Below are positions 31,815-43,181 of a DNA stretch of 64,000 nt, piece after piece. How positions within the stretch are numbered: the first letter of the stretch is position 1; the number at the start of each line of letters is the position of its first letter. Source of the stretch: Muricea muricata (taxonomy: Eukaryota > Cnidaria > Anthozoa > Malacalcyonacea > Plexauridae); the NCBI GenBank assembly GCA_963855995.1, contig OY979716.1, forward strand, positions 36,999,390-37,063,389. The letters are read 5' to 3'. Under the pieces are notes generated by a model. The model did no database searches, was not told the DNA's origin, and saw only the letters and a list, made by a program, of their open reading frames with translations. The position numbers and the translations under genes were made by a program.

Positions 31815-33471
31815 ATGCATAAAAAACACATGCACAACATGGCCGCAGGATTCACAAGATAAGGTAAGCCTTGCGTTCTTTGTTATCATCAGAACTGGAG
31901 TTTAAGGTTTACCGAGTACAAGTTCCTGGGAATATATGGCTTGTAAAAACAGAGTTTTCATCGAGAATGATGGTTGTCGATATTGATTTCAAATAGAAGA
32001 TGAATGAAAAGGTCTACAAGGTGGGGAACCTCTCACCACCCTGACCACTCCCCTCCCCTATATGGAACTAACACGATACAGACGATATGCGATGGTACAG
32101 AACAGCACAGTACCTGGAAATTTTATTTCCATATTCTTAGCATACTAGAAATACATGCATGCAGCAATCCCTCGCCACTAAGAGCATGCAACTATATTTT
32201 CGGAATTACATGAAGTACTTGTATAGGTTGTTGTCATAGCAACACGGCAATTGTTATTTTTTCTGTATATTTTTTCAAAATGACAAAATATCAGTTTTTA
32301 ATCCTTGTTTTATTGACAATTTTTTTAAATGGTACAACATTTGTCATCAGTATGTTATTACGCCTAATGTAAGCTTAAATTTCGTATAAAATACGACCTA
32401 TTAATTACATTAGTAATAAGAAGACAGTCTTGCATTTACAAAACATAAACTTACTCTGGAATTTAAACAGTGAATAGACTGTGGATGAGTACGGCTACGC
32501 CGGCCTTTATCAAGCATTAAAACACAAGTATAAATACGCATTATAAACAAACTTGCCTTGTGTTTCACGCCATAGTCAATTCTTGCATGGCGCTTCTCTG
32601 TATTTTCCCCGAATTAATCTCTCTTCAGGAGTCTAGTGGCAGTCGTTTTCGTTTTATTTCTCGCCTTTTTGGATGCCTTAAGTGTTGCTACTCCTGATAG
32701 TCTGCCATATTCCTGAGATCAGAAATGACCACCCTTCGTTGGTTGTGAAAGTTGCCAAATCTTTTTGCAAAAATACGAAATATTGTAGTGCAATATAGTC
32801 TGCCATATTTTTGAGATCAGTGATGACCACCCACTCACCGCCACCCTTGAACAACGCGCCCGCGATATTTGATGAACTTCAGACTTCGCTATGCTTTCCT
32901 TCTCCCGGGTGTAAATAGCTGTGCGGAATTAGTACCCTCGCACGGCGCTTTGCGCCGTTGGCTCAGGGAATATTTAATGTTTGCTATTTTTTATAGTTGT
33001 TCAACCCAGTATATCTGTGCATATATGACCCAAAGGATGTGTGTCACACATGTGGTCCCTGCAGAGACCAAATGTAGGGGTGCTTTAATATAAGCAACAC
33101 ATGTGCAATAAGAAAGTTTTATCTATTTTTGAAAATTTAGATCTTTAGATTTAAAGTTAAATGCATATCATACACATTTCCAACACTTAATAACAAATTT
33201 GGCAAAACAATTAGCCTGCATCCTGCCCGATCGTTCCTTAATTTTAGGCTGAACCGGGTAGAAAAAAGACTGGAATGAGTAAATTTCACTAAATACCATC
33301 ACTCAGAATTTGAAATTCAAGATGGCAGCCAAAATTTCAAGCCTAAATTTTGAAAACTTTGGACAAAGATTTCTCGAGAATGGGCATTTTTCTTGGGAAC
33401 TTTTTTCAAACCATGTGCTGAAGTAATGATTGTTATTTTGGAGAAATTTTCTATTTCTTAGATAGGGGTCA
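31815..33471. other. 1.65-kb stretch without a recognised gene
   Basis: 3' flank of locus C, then unassigned DNA. It holds a direct repeat (separate entry), a small palindrome CGGCGCTTTGCGCCG near 32943, and a stretch near 32036-32060 whose complement, AGGGGAGTGGTCAGG, also occurs just inside the right end of the GGGACCGG element. That could be a remnant of the same element. No coding frame is supported. Confidence 0.35.
32698..32834. repeat. Direct repeat of about 37 bp, 100 bp apart
   Basis: TAGTCTGCCATATTCCTGAG followed by ATCAGAAATGACCACCC at 32698-32734, and the near copy TAGTCTGCCATATTTTTGAG followed by ATCAGTGATGACCACCC at 32798-32834. The intervening sequence is unrelated. It could be a short tandem duplication or a target-side duplication. 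Confidence 0.6.
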
Positions 33472-35629
33472 CCCAGGGTGGAATCCGTGTAAACCTCACG
33501 CCAAAGTCACATCAGGGTTTTTAAATAACACGTCAGGAGGAACACCCCCCTGTGTCAATGACGTTCCCGGGGGGAGTGTAAATCATAAAAATTTTGACAT
33601 TTTTCAAGTGTTTCCAGAGTGGCATGAAAAGTCCGACATTTTCCGAGGGTCCCTAAAGAAATTTCTGAAGGTAAAAAATCAGATTTTTAAGAAAATTTAG
33701 CAAAATTTTCCAAGCAAAATTTTCCAAAATTTTCCATTTGAAAAATTTTGAAAAGTAGGAAAAATAGCGGGCTTATAAAAAAATTTCTTAGGGGTCTGAA
33801 ATTGGAAGCGGGATGTAATTTTTTTTGGATGAATGAAAGCAATGTTGAACTTGCTTTTGTGTCCTTGCGATTTAGTCGCTTTTTGCTGCTGATAACATAA
33901 ATTTGTCAATGAGTAATAACTTTAACATGATTTCTACTGTACAGTTTCACTGATAGTGACGATGTTATTACTAACGAAAACGAGGTGGAAACCGTCGAAC
34001 AGTCATGAACAGTATACTTTCTGTTAGGGTGTGTTGTTCTGTTCTGCACGAAACTGCTTAATTTAGTGCAGTGCTAAGTCAGACGATTTTGCGAATCAAA
34101 ATATAATTGCTTCATTATTATTTCATAATGTTTAAGATATATACAATATACATAGTCAGTATTCAATGCTAAGTAAAGTTGAAACAGCCTGAAATAACCG
34201 TCTAATTGGTGTTACGACTAGATGGTACTTTGTCATAACTTAAACTACTTTTCAGTTTCTCTCCTTCAAATGTCAACAAAATATCAAAAACTTTAAATTT
34301 ATATCTGTATACATATTTATGTACAAAATGAATGTTGTTTTCAGACATATAATTGTTACTCGGCTATTAAATCTGAGTCATCCAAAAAAGGACAGACCTA
34401 ATTTAGCATCCACATGATCAACCACTTTTGAGACTGAGTACTTTGTTGCACGCTCGGAGAAGAAATTTCTGGTTTTGTGAGACTTGATGACATCATCTCC
34501 TTTGAGATACACTGCCACGTTCTACTTAATAATGCTGTTGCATCTCCTCAGGGAAGGCAAACACCAGTGAAGCTGGCCAGCGTTTCGTTATCTTGACCTC
34601 CAGTCTGCTGTTGGGCTCTCATTGTGCTATAATAGCTTTCAGCAATCGCTTCCGGACCTCCTTTTGCAAGCACAATGTTGATAATTGCACAGGATGGTGG
34701 TTTTGCGCTTTGATAGATCTCTTCCTTGGAGTAAAATGATGCGTAAAAATTTTGCTTGTGTAAGCGGAGTGTAAACTCTTTCCCATTGACAAATTTCAAC
34801 CTAAATAAGGCGTCTAATGTGTCTGAGCAGACTAACTCTAAAAGTACCAAATCAATCGAATTGTGTAGTTACCATTTTGACAGGCTTTACAGATTACTTG
34901 CTGTCCATATCCTTCTTCACCTTGTGCAGTACTGCAAATGAAGTGAACATTTTTTTTGCACCTTTTACATGTATGTGCACCTTCAACCTCTTTATGGCAA
35001 ACATGACACGTGTGGTCCATCATCCATGGACCATAATCCTGAAGACAAGAAGCGTTCAACCGTAAAGCTATTGCTTGCCCAAAATCTCAATCGTGAAAAA
35101 ATATGTGTATCATTGATATCAACACTGCAAATATACTCACCACAAATTCACAATCAAAACACGGCACAACGAAACTGTAAATATAAATGTCTTAGACTCA
35201 TAGACTGTATAGCCACTTTAAAAAATAACAGAATACCACGTCTCACTTTTATTGGCCTACTGAGTTCAAAGTCCAAAGTCTGAATGACAGGCGTTTGCGA
35301 AAACAGTCCAACATTTGCATACGGCAGACGCACGTGCTAAACTCATGAATGATGGATGGTATGCAACTCTGCTACATGCAGTGAACTGAATATAACAGTT
35401 CACTGGCTACATGTATATATGTATGCATATATCAATATGTGCGCATGTGTGCCAAAATACGCCAAATAAACCGCCAAATAAATGCCAAATGGTATTACAA
35501 TTTGCGCTGGCGCTTCCCACGCCAGTACGCCAAGGATTTTGAGATATACAATCTCACGCCAGTGCGCTGAATATTTTCAAACTCCACGCCGAAGATCTTC
35601 GGCGTGACATACACGGATTCCACCCTGGG
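33472..35629 (-). mobile_element. 2.16-kb TIR element with CCCAGGGTGGAATCCGTGTA ends
   Basis: The left end CCCAGGGTGGAATCCGTGTA and the complement of the right end agree over 20 bp, and both continue into a CACGCC word. Just inside the right end is a perfect 22-bp palindrome (35585-35606), CACGCCGAAGATCTTCGGCG continuing TG. Several ACGCCA words recur in the last 150 bp. If the true end is CAGGGTGG, it would suit a hAT element, but the flanks (GGGTCACC and GGCGATCA) do not form a clean 8-bp duplication. It contains a minus-strand zinc-cluster gene fragment. Confidence 0.65.
34548..35059 (-). pseudogene. Zinc-cluster gene fragment in the TIR element
   Basis: Exon 35059-34855 reads DHTCHVCHKEVEGAHTCKRC, KKNVHFICSTAQGEEGYGQQ, VICKAC, then a possible GTAACT donor. 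The pattern C-x2-C-x(n)-H-x-C-x2-C-x4-H-x2-C-x(n)-C-x2-C binds zinc in a PHD/RING-like manner. The next block (34850-34548) ends ILAKGGPEAIAESYYSTMRA-like, QQQTGGQDNETLASFTG and VCLP. The GGPEAIAESYYS string recalls C-terminal parts of hAT-derived proteins of the KIAA1586 type, which would suit a hAT element; this is a recollection, not a search result. The middle of the gene is missing. Confidence 0.4.
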
Positions 35630-36132
35630 CGATCACGAAACGAAACAATTTGACAACGTAGCCCACGGCTTATAAGCAGTATCTGAGCATATACGACTAG
35701 TGTAAAAAATGCAATACATGAGTTGAATGAACATGACACCGAAGAAGATACACCAGATGCAAAAAACATCGACTTCTGGCTTTATGATGAGCAAAAGTTG
35801 TGTGATGGTCAGTACCACATCGTATTTGCTCATCCAGAATCCTTTATATCAAGCAAGTATGGACAAGATTTGTTACTGAGCCAGAAATATGCAGAAAATC
35901 AAGTTGCAATGTGGTTGATGAAGCTTAGGGACCGGGCAATGGTCATATTAAATAACATCAGTCTGGTTGCCTTTCATAGTAAATGTACATTTGATGTTAA
36001 GAAAACACAACATAAATACACTAATATCATAAAATATCAAATCTTCAGTTTTATAAATGAAGCTAGTACATCTCTACTCTGTGATATTACCCTCACTTTC
36101 AGTGCTGGAAATACCATATTAACTGTTGTCAC

Positions 36133-36444
36133 TTATTGACTATTTAAACTGGAAATGTTGCTGCTATCATCAGACTGTATGAAATAACTGCTTATGTGCC
36201 TAGTTGGGACTGATGAACCAGTTTGTTTCTTAATAGTAGTAGCTTCCATATCAGAAATATGTTTGTTTACATGTTCAATTATATCTGCTTCAAAGTAATT
36301 ATTTTTTACTAAATGCTTCAAACCAATTAGATAAAATCTTCTCTTGAGACACTTCACTGCTTCCATGTTTATATTTGCTTCTGTTATTAATGGAGCTTGA
36401 GCCAACTGTGTAATGTCATGAGGTGTAATGTCATAATGTCTCAC
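36133..36444 (-). CDS. Hypothetical protein of GGGACCGG copy 2 (equivalent of 10579-10875)
   Basis: 103 codons; starts at an alternative upstream ATG created by the internal deletion (MRHYDITPHDITQLAQAPLI). From ITQLAQ onward it matches the copy 1 ORF with scattered substitutions and the same stop region. Function unknown. Confidence 0.4.
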   Translation of the reverse strand: MRHYDITPHDITQLAQAPLITEANINMEAVKCLKRRFYLIGLKHLVKNNYFEADIIEHVNKHISDMEATTIKKQTGSSVPTRHISSYFIQSDDSSNISSLNSQ

Positions 36445-36656
36445 CCCCAGGTCTGAGGCTCATATTTTCATTGTAACACTCTTTTTTTCTACTGATTATA
36501 TCTATTTGAAGTTTCTCTCCGTTTAAGTTAATTTTCTCTAGATCTTGTAACGTGCACTTACATTTTTGTAAATCCGTGGAAGAAATGTTTGTAGGTACTT
36601 TTCTAAATTTTGCTGTTCTCTGAGCGAAACCGCTGCTTTCCTTAATAACTGGGGCT

Positions 36657-37160
36657 TCAACAGAATCGTTGATTATTGAACTTTTCCAGTTGTTTAGTCA
36701 TTGCATACCGCCACTTTCTTTCAACAAGTAAATAATTTTTAAATTCGGAAGGGGTAGGAAAATCATCATGATCTTCAAATATTTCTTCAGTAGCTTTGTT
36801 GTTATACTTTAGCCTTTCAGTGTGTGGGTTTGGAAAGAGATACTTCTCCACCAGAGGTTTATCTGGTATGACGTTGTTCTTGTCAACAGACAAATCACCA
36901 TATAAAGATGTTTGTAGCGTTGCTTGTAGACTTTTGGTCTTTGGCTTATTACCAAATGTTGTACGATTTTTTGCAAAAATATAAACCAATTTAAGTTTTA
37001 CTCGTGATTGCAACGTAAAATCACTCGGAAGATTGACCCACTCATCCCAGCCGATGTCAAAACTTGGCAACGACTGTATAGTTAACCCAGAAAATAGTGA
37101 TGAACAAACTGATATTAACGCCTCAGCTGTCGACCCTTCTTCGCATTCAGAACTAGACAT
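36657..37160 (-). CDS. Hypothetical 167-aa protein of GGGACCGG copy 2
   Basis: Same length as 11360-11863 and open throughout. Differences are spread along the protein (for example MSSSECEEG for MSSPECEEG, FDIGWDEWVNLPSDF for FNIGWDEWVNLLSDF, KWRYAMTK for KWRYEMTK). Retention of one frame in two independent insertions supports a real protein. The family remains unidentified. Confidence 0.55.
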   Translation of the reverse strand: MSSSECEEGSTAEALISVCSSLFSGLTIQSLPSFDIGWDEWVNLPSDFTLQSRVKLKLVYIFAKNRTTFGNKPKTKSLQATLQTSLYGDLSVDKNNVIPDKPLVEKYLFPNPHTERLKYNNKATEEIFEDHDDFPTPSEFKNYLLVERKWRYAMTKQLEKFNNQRFC

Positions 37161-38719
37161 ACAAATGATATTTCTGGACAGAAATAAATTGAGAAATACC
37201 TAGAAGAGCTGGCTAATAAAAGCAATTCAGATGTGTCTCAGTCAGATAGCTCCGATAACAACAAAGTAATTGCAATGCTATCAGATGACTCAACTGAAGA
37301 GGAAAACGAATTTGACAATTTCCAAGCATTTACAGTTACCAGAAGTGGTAGAGTTGTTGGCTCTTGGAAAAATGCAAAGATGTACTTATAGGCCTATGAA
37401 TGATGGGGCGGTGGTGCAGTAAATTCCCCCCCCCCCTTCCCCTCAGATTTTCTTTGCCCATACGCCTATGCAGATATTTATGCCTGAAATAAGTTGTAGA
37501 AAATAATAAAGTAACAAGTACAGAAAAAGTACACAGGAAGCATTAAAGAATACGTGATATGCGCTATGCATAATATCCCGTATTTTGAGACCTGGAAACG
37601 AGCAGCATGAAAGCTAGGTCTGTATGACCTAGATTTGCCCTTTACATTTGTTTTTGTAATTACTTTTCTTTTTTAATTCAATATGGTAACAAATATTTCA
37701 AAATGAATTTTTTGAAAGGAATTTGCTTGTGAGGTAGTTAACTCCTTTTATCACATGGCGAGTGTTTCTGAGCGGATGGGGGGGGGGTCCTGAAAAAAAT
37801 TGTAGGAATAGGGGGTGGTCAGGAAAATATTGTGTAAAAATTTAGTTTCTCCTCCATCACCCCCCTGTCTGTATTTAATGACCGGTCCCTAATTGTATAT
37901 TAGACTGGTTAGTAATATATTGTAACTAATTTATCAACCCTATACATAATAATTATTTCAAAGTATAATGGCAAAGTTTATAAGCAACTATCATCATTTG
38001 GATAGACTGAAAAGACAGTAAAATCCCTCAGCTTATATTTGAGCTACTACTCTTCATTTGTAATAATTTATTTCATTTATAAAAAAAACCTCAAATGATG
38101 TGAAACAGTCCTTATTAATAATAATGTTTATAATTAATTTCTTTCTCAAATATGGAAGTGACTTTAGAAAAGATTAGGGCAAGTTGGGAGTTCTTTGTGC
38201 AATGTATCCTGAAGTCCCAGTTCTTGCAGTGACAGCTACAGCAAGTCAGGCTGAAATGAATGCTATACAGGACTTACTTGGGTTGAAGAAATTTTTGTTT
38301 GTTGTAGGTAATCGAGATAGGGCAAGCATTTTGTACACAAAATTGTTTAGGCAAGAGCAGGATGTGGATGCAGTTAAAGCTATCTTAGTCCCAATAGCAA
38401 ATGGACTTTTACTGCTGAAGATGCAGTATCCACTGACAATAGTATATATTCCTCTAAAATTATGTGGCTTTGCATACAAACTCTTTGAGCATGTCCTTGG
38501 GAATAAACAATATTTTTCTCCTGCTGCTCTTTGCCTAGCAAATAGGATGCTTGCCCAGTTTCATGCTGCTCAGACAAACCAGACGAAATTTTGAGGCAAC
38601 TGTGTTCATGAGAGCAATATTCAAGTTGTATTTGCCACAATTGCCATGGGGGATGGGTGTGGATATTCCCGACATCCATCAAATAATGGGCTATTGCATT
38701 TAATATCCGTACCCCCCCC

Positions 38720-39528
38720 CCGATCAAGGACCTTGGAAATCCTCGTGGGCAAGTGATTTCCAGACTGGAAAACCCCATGGTCAAGTAATTTTCAAAAAAT
38801 ATTGTAAATCTGTTTCAATCGATTCGTATACTGGGATATGCATTAGACTAATCATACGTACATCACAATATTATTAGGAATCAAAATTATCATAACAGTG
38901 TTATATAAGAAACAAGCATTTAATTGTAATTTGTGGGAAATGAAATTTGGACTTCAAACTTAAATCAAAAAAGAGACCATTGAGAAAATGTCCATTTCTA
39001 ATCAAACACTAATTTCATAGGTAGAACCAGGGGGGCTGAAGATAGGAACATAGTGGCCATGTGCAGTACCACATGCGCAGCGCAGTGACGAACACGTTTT
39101 CCTATCTACCTGTCTCTCTTTGTAGTCTCTACTCTTTGACTTTTTTGATGACCTTATTGCCTTGGCAACAATGATGCGACACACATGACTGTAACAATAT
39201 AAAAACAACATGTTGAATGAGCAGAATGACCTATTTCAAGTTTCAACAGCCCCGCAACAGCATAAATATAATCGTTCGTTGGAGACTGGAGTCTGTGAAA
39301 TTGCTAAAAAATCACAAAGTGATGTACATGGCTTCCACCTGTTTCAAATGAATTTGGAAGCAGTTGTATAAAACACGAGTCGCAAGGGTTCCTTTTAAAC
39401 TATTACATTAAAATGCACCAGTAAGTAATTAGTTTTCAAAATAGTCATCTTTGACTGTGGATGCAAAAAATCCATCTTGTTGTCTAGGATTTTTCCAATT
39501 CATTGAATTTTATGCTCCTTTCTAAATC
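38720..39528. other. No gene recognised
   Basis: Begins with a C-run (38711-38720) and AT-rich sequence after the helicase remnant. A 69-codon minus-strand frame (39002-39211) has no coding character I can support. Confidence 0.35.
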
Positions 39529-39990
39529 TTAAGACATACATGCATATTCACTATCAACCAACGACTTTGCTTTTTCTAATTTATTCGGATTACTGCAGAA
39601 ATTCTTTTCCTCTTTATTCTCTGAATCTGTGCTTCTAGCAATAAGTTCTTTGACAGAGTTCTTTAAAATATTGTTTTTTCTCAGCACCCAGTGAACATAA
39701 ATGACACCATGAATAGCTTGAATGCCGCAATCATGTAAAGAACCTTCTGTGATAATCTTGTCCAACTTGCTGTTAAAAAAGACTTTTCATTCTTTTTCTA
39801 AATCATCCATTGTTTTGTTGATGCTTTTGTCGCTGTGGAAGTTTGGATAGTTATGTTTTGTCTCTATTTTTGAAGTTTTGGTATGTTTGTCCTTAGTCGT
39901 TGTATCAGATCGACTTCATGCTCTTTTATTATTAGTAAAATACGAATTTGTCCCTTTTTTATCTGCATTAGTTGCACACTGCCAGTTAAC
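39529..39990 (-). CDS. Hypothetical gene fragment, minus strand
   Basis: The best-supported part (39765-39529, 78 codons) reads DKIITEGSLHDCGIQAIHGV, IYVHWVLRKNNILKNSVKEL and ends with a Lys/Asn-rich tail. A preceding frame adds TTTKDKHTKTSKIETKHNYP. GI-QA-I-GV-Y-HWVLRKNNILKN looks protein-like and I think it recurs in cnidarian multi-copy genes, but I cannot name the family. Frames break upstream near 39780. Confidence 0.3.
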
Positions 39991-40002
39991 CGCTGTTATT
40001 AG

Positions 40003-40796
40003 TTGTTGTCGTGCAACATTTTAAGTCTAAGTACCATTTTCAATCGGCAGATCTTACCGAACACATGCCAACTTCATATTTCTGCTCTTGCTTTTTGTTT
40101 ATCATGGTACCAGCGACAACACTCAAATATACCATTAGATGACAGACTAATTTCACTGTTTATTCTTACACAAATTTTTGCAAATGAGACTGCATATCGA
40201 CATCCTGGAGAAATGCCAGACCTCGTTAGAACAGGTGTTTTTTAAAAAAAAGGTTTCACACATTTTTCCAAACCCATTCAAATCCAGCTGTAAAGGTAAC
40301 TATTTGTTGATGATGAATAAAATACAAAAAAATACATGTACAACTGAAACCATGTCTGTGTTGCCCGGCATAGGCTTCGTTTCAAAATGTGTCTATGAGC
40401 ATGAACTTCCTGCGGTTGCCAGCATTGTGGGAAATTCGAGTTGTGAAAGTCTACATGGAAGAGATCGCAAGAGGAAAAGGCATGGAGAGAAAATGTCGTT
40501 TGGTTTGGAACACCGAAGCCAAAAAACTTTGTAAGTACACAACAAAACCAAAAGCACAGATCACAAAAACAATTGATGTAGTGTGGAGAAAGCACCAAAG
40601 TACTTACTTTGTTGTTGGAAGAAGAGGCTTTACTTTTGCAAATAAAAAGTACAACAAACATAGACACAAAAATTTTGGGGAAAGAAAGTGCAAGCCTGCA
40701 ACGATTAAGAAAAATGCAGACCAAATTCGGCAATATATTATTGCGCTCGATGACGTTAACACTCAGTTAAGTGCTAATCCAATAGATATATTCTAA
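40003..40796 (+). CDS. Hypothetical gene remnant, plus strand
   Basis: Overlapping forward frames 40003-40245, 40178-40534 and 40389-40796. Blocks that look protein-like are CQLHISALAFCLSWYQRQHS, IGFVSKCVYEHELPAVASIV, GNSSCESLHGRDRKRKRHGE and the basic end HQSTYFVVGRRGFTFANKKY, KCKPATIKKNADQIRQYIIA. It ends with TAA at 40796, 16 bp before the Harbinger terminus. No family recognised; it may be the last exon of a host gene bordering the element. Confidence 0.3.
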
Positions 40797-41021
40797 GAAC
40801 CAGACAAATCTAAGGCCCCCCGTTTACACTATTACGCCACAAATAACAGTCTGTTATGTCATCGTTACGGCATAGTGTAAATGCAATCAATCGATACGGC
40901 AAATATATCATAGCATTCCGTACTGTTGCATGTTTACACTATAATGTTCCGCAGCAATATGTTTGGTGTGCATGGGCACTGTGACGTTTGTACATCATAC
41001 TTTGTCATTGCTTGAACAAAC

Positions 41022-42056
41022 ATGGCGGATAGTCAAACGAAACGGAAGGCATCCAATTCTTCAGATATTATTAATTCAGCATCGAATACCAAGAAAGCGA
41101 AAGAAAATTTTTCATAGACTGATGATGAAATCAAACTGCTGCTGAATTCTGCAAAAGATTTTAAAGCGAAGCAAGAATTTGAAGGTGTAGATTGGAACAC
41201 TGAGCGAACAAGATTCCAAGACATTTGCAATTTGTTTGTAAAGTCATACCCGTCAGAGGTTGATGACGAATATCCACATGCTGCCCAACTTGACGTGTTC
41301 ACAAAGGACTATGTACTTTTGAAACTTAAGAGTATTCGTTTGAATTTTAAGAAGGCGTTGGACTCTGGGAAAGTCAGCGGTGGTGGCAGAGTTGTCGCCT
41401 GCTTTTATGATATATGCAGTGAGATTTGGGGAGGATCTCCTGATGTAGAAAAAATGGCTAGTGGTGTCTATTCATCTGGACTATTAAACGAAGACAAACA
41501 AGATGAAGAACAAAGTTAACAAGAATCATTCAACAATGAAGACAGCACCAGTGGGCCTGGAAATGGCAAAGAAGAAAAAGAGGTGAGTGTTAATGGGCCT
41601 ATTGATAGTGGAACCTCAAATGAAGATTCCTCTGCCAGCAGAAGACAAATATTAACTAAGCTGAAGGAGTATCGAAATAAAAAGCTGAAAAAGGCAGTGC
41701 CATTTGAAAGCCAGATGGTTACAATAGCCAAAGATGATTCAGAATTAAAAAAGAATCTTGTCAAAGAATTGAAAGAATGTGACCAACAGCACCTAGAATA
41801 TATGAAGACTTGTGAACAAGAGCAGGCAGAATACATGAAAAATATGAATTCCACTATGAATGAGATGACCCATTGCACATCTTCTGGATTCATATTACTT
41901 TCAAATATATTCCAGCAACATCGGCAAAATCAGTCATTCATTAACCCACAGTCTGGTGCCAATGCAAAATGCCATACCATTTCAACATATGTTTCAGCAA
42001 CAAACTTACAGATTTGGGGAAACAAATCAGGGACAACCACACTCATTTTTAGATGA
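41022..42056 (+). pseudogene. Harbinger Myb/SANT-like DNA-binding protein
   Basis: Starts MADSQTKRKASNSSDIINSA. One TAG stands just before TDDEIKLLLNSAKDF, where a Myb-like domain needs its first Trp (TGG to TAG). It continues DWNTERTRFQDICNLFVKSY, KLKSIRLNFKKALDSGKVSG, GGRVVACFYDICSEIWGGSP (second Trp). Then an acidic linker with one TAA near 41518 and a C-terminal region of Lys/Glu helices, KEYRNKKLKKAVPFESQMV, ELKECDQQHLEYMKTCEQEQ. In Harbinger elements this protein carries the transposase to the nucleus and binds the ends. Two nonsense changes make this copy inactive. Confidence 0.6.
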
Positions 42057-42059
42057 AAC

Positions 42060-42684
42060 TGCAAATGAACTGGAAAAACTGTGAAATACTATAAAATGGT
42101 AAGATCCTTACCAAGTAGGTTTAACATTTCTTGGTTTATTACATTTCATTGTTTACCTAACTATATTACTGTTGATATTTTGCTGAACTTAACTATTTAT
42201 GAACTGTTGAAGTTATAGAATAAGCATTTTACTGAGTATGCCACATGTAAACAGGCCACAGGGATGGCGGAACAATTAAAGGGGAATGCAGATTGTTTTC
42301 AAAGGGCACTTTAAAGGAAAAAGCTTTTTTATTACTACAGATTGACAGCTATAACATTTGCCAACCAAAATTTACTAATTTTAAGATGCTTTTTTGAGCT
42401 GTGCTGACAGATTTTGTTATCCTTGCCTATATCAAACATTAGTTTAACATTCAAATTGTTCATTACCTATTGTTGCCCTCTCCCCAGTTTCAGCATCACT
42501 GCAAACAAACATGGTATTTATGCATCAGTAAACTTAATGCCTTTCTTATTTGTTTGAATGTGCATTAGAGTATTATTATGTATTTCTGTTGTCCTTACTT
42601 TTTAATGGGTTATCTAACATAATAAAAAAGGGTAATTTAATTAACAAAACATGAAAAAGCTTGAGCAGTAATGTATTATGTAAA
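42060..42684. other. Intergenic space between the convergent Harbinger genes
   Basis: AT-rich, no coding frame. Presumably the shared 3' untranslated regions of the two Harbinger genes. Nothing else recognised. Confidence 0.4.
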
Positions 42685-43181
42685 CTAATCAAAATAGTGC
42701 ACAAAGATGTCCCTTATGGTCTTGCCATGTCTTTGATTGGATGTGTTGTTTTGATTGCTTCTAGCTGATGGTGGCTGAAATTCCTGATCATATGCAACAG
42801 CTGCATTAACTAATTGTTCATTATTTGTTTCTTGTTTTAACTCACAATAATTGTGCAGAACAAAACATGCATAAATGACTTCAGTCAAATCGGTTAAATT
42901 TATATCATTACTCTTGTAAGAATGTGGAATCTGGCCTTGAGCCTGCCAAAGGCACATTCAATCACCATTCGAGATGCACAAAGTCTGTAACCATTAAATT
43001 GTTCCTTCATGTTGGCACTCCATGAGATAAGGTAAAAGAGGATAGGCAGGATCTCATTAAGGGAATATCTTCCTTTGTGATTGATATAGCCTGCGGATAC
43101 AAACGCTATTTTCGAATCAAAACCCGAAAATAATCTTCTGTGATTTATAAGACAACATTCCATACGATGACGTATCCTCCA
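42685..43181 (-). pseudogene. Harbinger transposase, C-terminal part
   Basis: The upstream frame (43163-42900) reads FVSAGYINHKGRYSLNEILP, then YRLCASRMVIECAFGRLKAR and FHILTRVMI. After a frame change, 42957-42685 reads NDINLTDLTEVIYACFVLHN and YCELKQE, ending KTIRDIFVHYFD. R-x-x-VE-AFGRLKxRF-x-IL, followed by VI-ACFVLHN-C, is the signature of the C-terminal third of PIF/Harbinger (DDE_Tnp_4) enzymes, the E of IECAFGRLK being the third catalytic acid. The HTH and first two acids are missing with the right end. Confidence 0.75.

Larger units (their letters stand above)
35928..37889. mobile_element. TIR element 'GGGACCGG', copy 2
   Basis: Nearly identical over most of its length to 10357-12601. 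The right end TGTATTTAATGACCGGTCCC is intact. The left end keeps only GGGACCGG and jumps to sequence lying about 90 bp inside copy 1, so part of the left TIR is deleted. A further deletion of roughly 280 bp corresponds to about 10875-11145 of copy 1. Left flank TTA (35925-35927); right flank TAA (37890-37892). One substitution would make these a TTA duplication. It lies within the helicase gene at its Walker B box. Confidence 0.8.
35723..38720 (+). pseudogene. RecQ-like DNA helicase pseudogene, split by a transposon
   Basis: The first piece (35723-35926) reads DGQYHIVFAHPESFISSKYG, LLLSQKYAENQVA, then VDEA with one base of frame change, i.e. the region just before the DEAH-type Walker B box. 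It resumes after the inserted element at about 37890 (Y-C-I-L-D-W in the rejoined reading). The third piece, from about 38163, reads SDFRKD-stop-GKLGVLCAMY, PEVPVLAVTATASQAEM, FVVGNRDRASILYTKLFRQ, YPLTIVYIPLKLCGFAYKLF and VFATIAMG. TATAS is helicase motif III. Stops occur where Tyr is expected and near 38592. RecQ-like genes of this type are repeated many times in cnidarian genomes. N- and C-terminal parts are missing. Confidence 0.65.

Noticed and set aside
32036-32060. Possible third GGGACCGG element remnant
   Set aside because: Only about 15-17 bp (AGGGGAGTGGTCAGG) match the subterminal region. Without TIR or further homology this may be chance.
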